This document shows positions 59,342 to 64,000 of a stretch of 64,000 nucleotides of DNA, piece by piece. The notes under the pieces were generated by a model, which was not told where the DNA came from, ran no database searches, and worked only from the letters and a program-made list of their open reading frames with translations. The translations under genes were made by a program, and so were the position numbers. The first letter of the stretch is position 1. Each line of letters starts with the position of its first letter. The stretch is from Selenomonadaceae bacterium (lineage in GTDB: Bacteria > Bacillota > Negativicutes > Selenomonadales > Selenomonadaceae), in NCBI GenBank assembly GCA_017614505.1, contig JAGABT010000001.1:126515-190514 (forward strand). Reading direction: 5' to 3'.

Positions 59342-60061
59342 ATGAATATTGAAGCGAAAAGACTCGTCAAGGCGTTCAAAGGGCGCGTCGTCGTCAACAA
59401 CGTTTCGCTCAGGGTTGAGAAGGGCGAAATTGTTGGCTTGCTCGGTCCGAATGGCGCGGGCAAAACTACTTCGTTCTATATGATTGTCGGGTTGGAAAAG
59501 CCGGATTCCGGCGACGTTTTCATTTCGGACGTGAACATTTCGCATATGCCGATGTACCGCCGCGCCGAGCTGGGAATAAGCTACCTCACGCAGGAAGCGT
59601 CGATTTTCCGCAAGCTGACCGTGGAAGAAAATATCATGGCGATACTGGAGACGCTGAACATTTCGCGCAAGGCGGCTGAGGCGCGTCTGGCAGATTTGCT
59701 GAAGGAATTTAATATTTCGCACGTGCGGGAGCGCAAGGGTACGGAACTTTCCGGCGGCGAGCGGCGGCGCGTAGAAATTGCACGGTGCCTCGCGCTGGAG
59801 CCGCAGTTCATTTTGCTGGACGAACCATTTGCCGGCGTCGACCCTTTAGCCGTGGCTGACATTCAGAATATCATTCGCTACCTGCGCGAACGCGGCATGG
59901 GGATTCTGATAACCGACCACAACGTTCGCGAAACGCTGAATATCGTCGACCGCGCGTACATTCTCAACGAAGGCAGGATTCTGCTTGAAGGCGGCGCTAT
60001 GGAAATTGCCGACAGTCCTATCGCCAAAAAATTCTACCTCGGCGAAGATTTCAAACTATGA
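59342..60061 (+). CDS. lptB: LPS export ABC transporter ATP-binding protein LptB
   Basis: 239 residues. Walker [19 protein letters not shown] (about 34-51), Q-loop in [18 protein letters not shown], signature [19 protein letters not shown] (about 133), Walker [17 protein letters not shown] and the H-loop [12 protein letters not shown]: a full LptB. It powers extraction of LPS with the LptF-type permease at 60627. It follows lptA by 3 bp. Confidence 0.97.
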   Translation: MNIEAKRLVKAFKGRVVVNNVSLRVEKGEIVGLLGPNGAGKTTSFYMIVGLEKPDSGDVFISDVNISHMPMYRRAELGISYLTQEASIFRKLTVEENIMAILETLNISRKAAEARLADLLKEFNISHVRERKGTELSGGERRRVEIARCLALEPQFILLDEPFAGVDPLAVADIQNIIRYLRERGMGILITDHNVRETLNIVDRAYILNEGRILLEGGAMEIADSPIAKKFYLGEDFKL

Positions 60062-60074
60062 ACAGGGATTATTT

Positions 60075-60125
60075 TTTCGCTCGGCGATTCTGATTTTTGA
60101 CAACGGTAAAGAGGTGAAAAAATGA
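60075..60125 (+). pseudogene. Truncated 3' end of a Cse60-like paralogue
   Basis: A short open tail reads RSAILIFDNGKEVKK and stops at TGA 60125. Twenty-one bases starting at 60081 (TCGGCGATTCTG...) are identical to the 3' end of the 77-residue gene just downstream. Its last bases supply the AAAGAGGTG ribosome binding site of that gene, and its stop overlaps the ATG. It is a leftover of a tandem duplication. Confidence 0.6.
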
Positions 60126-60355
60126 TAGTCCGCGTTTGTAACGTCTCAGGTTACGATTATACCAAAGACAATTGCTATGCTGACTCAAAAGTCTCTAAGC
60201 TTCTCGAATCTCATATTCAGGTAACATTGGACGACATGCAGGAGAAAGGATATGTTCTCAAGCACATTGAATATTCCAGCAGCTGTTGTCTTGACTCGAA
60301 TAATGATATGTTTCATGCAAAATCGGCGATTCTGATTTTTGACGATGGAAATTAA
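60122..60355 (+). CDS. Small Cse60-like protein, copy 1
   Basis: 77 residues behind AAAGAGGTG. Starts IVRVCNVSGYDYTKDNCYAD and ends HAKSAILIFDDGN; the N-terminal beta strand, a central helix with hydrophobic face, and a final strand ending SAILIFD resemble the DUF2758 / sporulation protein Cse60 family of small cytosolic proteins, whose function is unknown. More A/T-rich and Cys/Ser-rich than the neighbours. The gene sits between lptB and the LptF-type permease, with a related gene 21 bp downstream. Confidence 0.65.
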   Translation: MIVRVCNVSGYDYTKDNCYADSKVSKLLESHIQVTLDDMQEKGYVLKHIEYSSSCCLDSNNDMFHAKSAILIFDDGN

Positions 60356-60376
60356 ATTCACAAAGGGGCGAAATTT

Positions 60377-60598
60377 ATGAAGGTAAAAGTTTGCAGCGCG
60401 TTCAGCGACAGGGAGCTTGAAGAAAAAATTCAGAGCGCGATTGAAGACAAGGCGCTGGCTGGCTTTACGCTTTGTCAGGTCTGCTATTCAATGTCTTCGG
60501 CGGTAACCTACGACAACTGGTTTGAACTTGAGCGTGCGGAAACGCGCGGCTCGAAGGGATTTTACAAATCGGCGATACTCATTTTCGACAAGGTGTAA
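60377..60598 (+). CDS. Small Cse60-like protein, copy 2
   Basis: 73 residues behind AAAGGGGCG. KVKVCSAFSDRELEEKIQSA at the N-terminus and YKSAILIFDKV at the end match the pattern of the gene upstream, though the middle differs (ALAGFTLCQVCYSMSSA). A tandem paralogue of the same Cse60-like family. No catalytic motif, membrane segment or signal peptide is seen. Its place inside the Lpt gene run may reflect transcription convenience only. Confidence 0.65.
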   Translation: MKVKVCSAFSDRELEEKIQSAIEDKALAGFTLCQVCYSMSSAVTYDNWFELERAETRGSKGFYKSAILIFDKV

Positions 60599-60626
60599 AT
60601 AAATTTCTGGCGGGGAGCGGCTTTTA

Positions 60627-61721
60627 TTGCACATCAGAATTTTAGACAGGTACATATTTTTTGAAGTCGTGAAGGCGGCGGTCTTTGGAATCTGCGCATT
60701 TTCAGCGGTCTTTATCGGCTCAGGTACGCTTTTCAAAATCGCGCGGTATATCACGGACTACGGCGCGTCAGTTTCGTCCGTTGTAAAAATTTTCGTGTAC
60801 GGCTTGCCAGGAATAATCATGTGGACTTTTCCAATGTCCATGCTGCTGGCGACGCTTCTGACTTTCGGGCGGCTTTCGAGTTCAAGCGAAATTACCGCCA
60901 TGAAATCCTGCGGGATAAGTTTCAGCCGAATCGCCGCGCCCGCAATTTTCCTCGGCGTTATCGTCAGCGGCTGCGCGATTATGTTCAATGAGCACGTTGT
61001 CCCGTGGGCGAACCGCGCCGGCAATGACGTTTTTTATTTTGAAATTCAGGGCAACACCGAAATGAAGTCGCAGGATCACATTATCGTTAAGGAAATTAAC
61101 AACAACCAGATTCAGCGGCTGGTTTACGCCCGCGAGTTTCGTGCCAGCGATCAGACTTTGCAGGGCGTCACGATGCAGGAATTTGGCGAGAGCGGCAAGG
61201 TGACGCACGTTGAAAACGCCGTCTACGCAGAGTGGCGCAACGACGTCTGGATTATGCACGAGGGAACGATTTACGATATTTCCGAGAGCGACCGCACGCG
61301 CTCAATGCGATTCAATCAGCAGATTCTGCCGGTAAAAGCCAGCCCAATGCAAATCGTCCGCGAGCAGAAACGCCCAGACGAGCTGACGATGAACGAGCTC
61401 AAGGCGCAGATTGAAATTATGAAGACGCAGTATGCGAACACGGCGAAACTGGAAACGGAACTTTACCAGCGCGTTACCGTGCCAATGGCGAGCTTAATCT
61501 TCGCGCTGATTGGCGTGCCGCTGGGACTGCAGCCGACGCGAAATTCTTCGTCAATGGGCTTCGCGCTCAGCGTCATAATAATTTTTATCTACTACTCAAT
61601 CATGACGCTGGCAAATGCGCTGGCGCGCGGCGGGATTGTCGAGCCGTTCTACGCCGTCTGGATTCCGAATGTAATAGGCTTAATTTTCGGCGCGATTCTG
61701 ATTAAGCGGGCGTCGCAATAA
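60627..61721 (+). CDS. LptF/LptG-family LPS export permease
   Basis: 364 residues from TTG 60627 (GGGGAGCGG upstream). YjgP/YjgQ family: HIRILDRYIFFEVVKAAVFG with TM1, TM2-3 (IIMWTFPMSMLLATLLTFGR), a periplasmic jellyroll of about 150 residues (QDHIIVKEINNNQIQRLVYA, GVTMQEFGESGKVTHVENAV), then three C-terminal helices (MASLIFALIGVPLGLQPTRN onward). It forms the transmembrane half of LptB2FG. Only one permease gene is present here, so it may act as a homodimer or pair with one encoded elsewhere. Confidence 0.92.
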   Translation: MHIRILDRYIFFEVVKAAVFGICAFSAVFIGSGTLFKIARYITDYGASVSSVVKIFVYGLPGIIMWTFPMSMLLATLLTFGRLSSSSEITAMKSCGISFSRIAAPAIFLGVIVSGCAIMFNEHVVPWANRAGNDVFYFEIQGNTEMKSQDHIIVKEINNNQIQRLVYAREFRASDQTLQGVTMQEFGESGKVTHVENAVYAEWRNDVWIMHEGTIYDISESDRTRSMRFNQQILPVKASPMQIVREQKRPDELTMNELKAQIEIMKTQYANTAKLETELYQRVTVPMASLIFALIGVPLGLQPTRNSSSMGFALSVIIIFIYYSIMTLANALARGGIVEPFYAVWIPNVIGLIFGAILIKRASQ

Positions 61722-61741
61722 ATTTTGAGGGGGAACTGATT

Positions 61742-64000
61742 TTGAGATTTAGCGATATGATGAACGTGAAAAAATTCCACTTCGTCGGGATTGGCGGCGC
61801 CGGTATGAGTGCGCTGGCTAAAATTTTAATCGAGTCTGGTCACGAAATTTCCGGCTCCGACCGCGCTGATTCGGCTGCCGTTCAGATGCTGAAAAATCTC
61901 GGCGCGAAAGTTTTTATCGGACACAACGCGGATAATATCGCCGACGACATCGAGGCGCTGGTAGTTTCTTCCGCCATTCCGCACGATAACCCTGAAGTTC
62001 TCAAAGCGGCTGAACTCAAAATTCCGAAGCTCCACCGCTCCGACATCAACGCCATGCTCGTCAATTCCAAAAAGGGTATCGCCGTTGCGGGCGCCCACGG
62101 CAAAACCACAACCACTTCAATGATTGGTTTCGTGCTGCACAGGGCGGGCGTCGACCCCACGATAATTATTGGCGGCGAATCTGCTGACCTCGGCACCGGC
62201 GCCGTCCTCGGCAAGGGCGAATACGTTGTTTCGGAGGCGGACGAAAGCGACGGCTCTTTTATCAAGCTCAAGCCTGCTATCGCCGTCGTCACGAACATTG
62301 AGGACGACCACCTTGACCACTACGGTACAGTTGAAAAAATTCGCGCGGCGTTCAAAATTTTTCTGGAAAATCTCGACAGGCACGAAGGCGTTGCGGTTCT
62401 CTGCTACGACAGCGAAAATCTGCGCGAAGTCGCCGCTGAACTCGACCGCAAAATTATTTCCTACGCTATCGACAACGACGCCGACTTCATGGCGAAAAAT
62501 ATTCGTTCTGGCGTCGACGGCGTTGCGTTTGAAGTTTTCAACGGCGATAAACTTCTCGGCAGGGTCAAGCTGGCGATTCACGGGCGCCACAACGTTCTGA
62601 ATGCGCTGGCGACAATCGCAACCGCCATGCAAATTGGCGTTGACTTCGGGAAAATTTCCGACGCGCTGAGCAAATTCCACGGCGCCAAACGCCGCTTTGA
62701 AACCAAATCCCGCGTCAGAAATATCTGGATTGTCGACGATTACGGTCACCACCCGACTGAAATTGCCGCCACGCTCCGCGCCGCCCGCGAAACTAATCCC
62801 AACCGGCTTATCTGCGTTTTCCAGCCGCACCGCTACACCCGCACGAAACTTTTGCTCAAGGAATTTGGCGGCGCATTCGAGGGCGCGGATTTGCTCGTTC
62901 TCACTGACATTTATTCCGCCGGCGAGCACATAATCCCAGGCGTCAGCGGCGAATCAATTCTTGAAGCCGTGCTGGCGACGACCAATCAGGCGGTTTCCTA
63001 CATTCCCGAACGCGCGAAAATCGCTGAATACCTCGCGGACATTGTTACCGCCGGCGATTTGATTATCACGATGGGCGCGGGCGATATTTACAAGACCGGC
63101 GACGAACTCGCTGAACTCCTGCGCTACCGCCGCAAGCAGAGCAAAATTGTCGTCGTCATGGGCGGCACTTCGACCGAGGCGGAAGTTTCCCGCCGCACCG
63201 GCACCGCCATTTTCAACGCGCTCAAGTCCAAAAACTACAACGTCGAAACTATGGAGCTCAATCCGCAGACTTTCGCCGCCGACATCAAGGCTTCAAACTG
63301 CGCGATAGTTTTCAACGCGATTCACGGGCTCTACGGCGAAGACGGCATGATTCAGGGCACGCTGGAAATGCTCAAAATTCCCTATACCGGCTCCAGCCTT
63401 ATCGCCGCCGCCAACACGATGGATAAGGTCATGACGAAAAAAATTCTGCTGGCTGAAAATATTTCCACGCCGAAATTCAAGGTTTACCGCGCCGTTAATC
63501 GCAGTGAAAATCTTCTCGACGATATTGAAAAAACTTTCGGCTTTCCCGTCGTTATCAAGGCGTCGAATCAGGGTTCGAGCATTGGCGTTGAAATTGTCGA
63601 GCGCGCCGATGAAATTGCTGCCGCCGTCGAAAATTCCTTCCGCTACGGCGATGAAATTCTGGTTGAAGAATTTATCCACGGGCGCGAACTTACCGTGGCG
63701 GTCTACGGCAACGAGGACGACGCGCAGGCGCTGCCGGTGATTGAAATTACCACGGTTACTGGGCGCTACGACTACGAAACGAAGTACAAAAAGGGCGCGT
63801 CTACGCACATTTGCCCCGCTGAACTTTCCGACGAGCTCACCGAAAAAGTTAAGGCGCTTGCCGTCGCCGCGTTCAAGGGCTGCAAGTGCGCCGGTGTCGC
63901 CCGCGTCGATTTGATGCTTTCCGAAGAAAATATTCCCTACGTCATTGAAGTAAATTCCGTGCCTGGCATGACTGAGACTTCGCTGGTGCCCGACGCCGCG
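61742..64000 (+). CDS. MurC-Ddl fusion (C-terminus off the right edge)
   Basis: At least 753 codons from TTG 61742 behind GAGGGGGAACTG. The first part is UDP-N-acetylmuramate-L-alanine ligase: FHFVGIGGAGMSALAKILIE, ATP loop AVAGAHGKTTTTSMIGFVL (about 115-133), EADESDGSFIKLKPAIAVVT, HGRHNVLNALATIA and DDYGHHPTEIAATLRAARE. With no stop, the frame continues at about residue 473 into D-alanine-D-alanine ligase: VVMGGTSTEAEVSRRTG, AIHGLYGEDGMIQGTLEML, GSSIGVEIVERADEI, and VIEVNSVPGMTETSLVPDA at the edge. The pair joins two cytoplasmic peptidoglycan steps, as in Chlamydia. Only the last ~20-50 residues should be missing. Confidence 0.95.
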   Translation, partial: MRFSDMMNVKKFHFVGIGGAGMSALAKILIESGHEISGSDRADSAAVQMLKNLGAKVFIGHNADNIADDIEALVVSSAIPHDNPEVLKAAELKIPKLHRSDINAMLVNSKKGIAVAGAHGKTTTTSMIGFVLHRAGVDPTIIIGGESADLGTGAVLGKGEYVVSEADESDGSFIKLKPAIAVVTNIEDDHLDHYGTVEKIRAAFKIFLENLDRHEGVAVLCYDSENLREVAAELDRKIISYAIDNDADFMAKNIRSGVDGVAFEVFNGDKLLGRVKLAIHGRHNVLNALATIATAMQIGVDFGKISDALSKFHGAKRRFETKSRVRNIWIVDDYGHHPTEIAATLRAARETNPNRLICVFQPHRYTRTKLLLKEFGGAFEGADLLVLTDIYSAGEHIIPGVSGESILEAVLATTNQAVSYIPERAKIAEYLADIVTAGDLIITMGAGDIYKTGDELAELLRYRRKQSKIVVVMGGTSTEAEVSRRTGTAIFNALKSKNYNVETMELNPQTFAADIKASNCAIVFNAIHGLYGEDGMIQGTLEMLKIPYTGSSLIAAANTMDKVMTKKILLAENISTPKFKVYRAVNRSENLLDDIEKTFGFPVVIKASNQGSSIGVEIVERADEIAAAVENSFRYGDEILVEEFIHGRELTVAVYGNEDDAQALPVIEITTVTGRYDYETKYKKGASTHICPAELSDELTEKVKALAVAAFKGCKCAGVARVDLMLSEENIPYVIEVNSVPGMTETSLVPDAA

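Overview
The window (about 53% G+C by eye) looks like a chromosome segment of a diderm, LPS-bearing Firmicute (class Negativicutes; a Selenomonadales-like gut or rumen organism is the best guess). Two signals point there together. First, gene order and content are Firmicute: ricT-trmN6-rsmI-metG, ispD-ispF-cysE-cysS-mrnC-rlmB, rpmG-secE-nusG-rplKAJL, hisS-aspS, HemZ, mini-RNase III, and strong GGAGG ribosome binding sites. Second, there is a complete-looking outer-membrane programme: kdsB-kdsA-kdsD-kdsC, an LpxL-type acyltransferase, lptC-lptA-lptB-lptF, a KdtA-LpxK fusion, GmhA and a PagL-like lipid A deacylase.

Layout. 1-6.6 kb (minus): metG (cut by the left edge), a ProC-like protein, rsmI, trmN6, ricT, rpsI, rplM, with a ~300-bp IS200/IS605-type non-autonomous element between ricT and trmN6. 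6.7-11.8 kb (plus): an unknown protein and a SPOUT methyltransferase, three tRNAs, then rpmG-secE-nusG-rplKAJL with an L10 leader. 11.8-14.9 kb (plus): a class M sirtuin with its macrodomain partner, an A24 peptidase and a DEDDh exonuclease. 15-24.5 kb (minus): two small secreted proteins and the Cof-ispD-ispF-cysE-cysS-mrnC-pagL-rlmB run, an extradiol-dioxygenase-like protein, and proS. 24.6-34.3 kb is accessory: SGNH hydrolase, isochorismatase, GH1 glucosidase, iron alcohol dehydrogenase, chemotaxis receptor and a frameshifted MmeI-like restriction-modification gene. 34.3-45.7 kb (minus): aspS, a transglycosylase, hisS, a PARG-like protein, hemZ, fur, gmhA, polA and an L,D-transpeptidase. 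45.7-64 kb: a degenerate PIG-L-like protein, kdtA-lpxK, an iron-type binding protein, a hybrid sensor kinase (minus), and then the Kdo / lipid A / Lpt operon, ending in a MurC-Ddl fusion cut by the right edge.

The most striking unexplained structure is a family of nine interspersed ~100-bp elements. Each is built from three consecutive hairpins in fixed order (called H1, H2, H3 here; some also have H0). Arms change together in compensated fashion, modules are shuffled between copies, and the H3 end usually abuts a stop codon, where short tandem duplications have built up. One copy lies between rplJ and rplL, another between kdsB and kdsA. No mobility gene for the family is in the window.

How the genes work together: KdsD, KdsA, KdsC and KdsB make CMP-Kdo; KdtA-LpxK and the LpxL homologue finish Kdo-lipid A; LptB/F/C/A export LPS; PagL may trim it. 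IspD and IspF serve isoprenoid synthesis, and MurC-Ddl and the L,D-transpeptidase serve the wall. Three ADP-ribose proteins (SirTM, Zn-macrodomain, PARG-like) suggest active ADP-ribosylation. The only intergenic stretch over 300 bp without a gene is the IS605-like element at 4160-4479.
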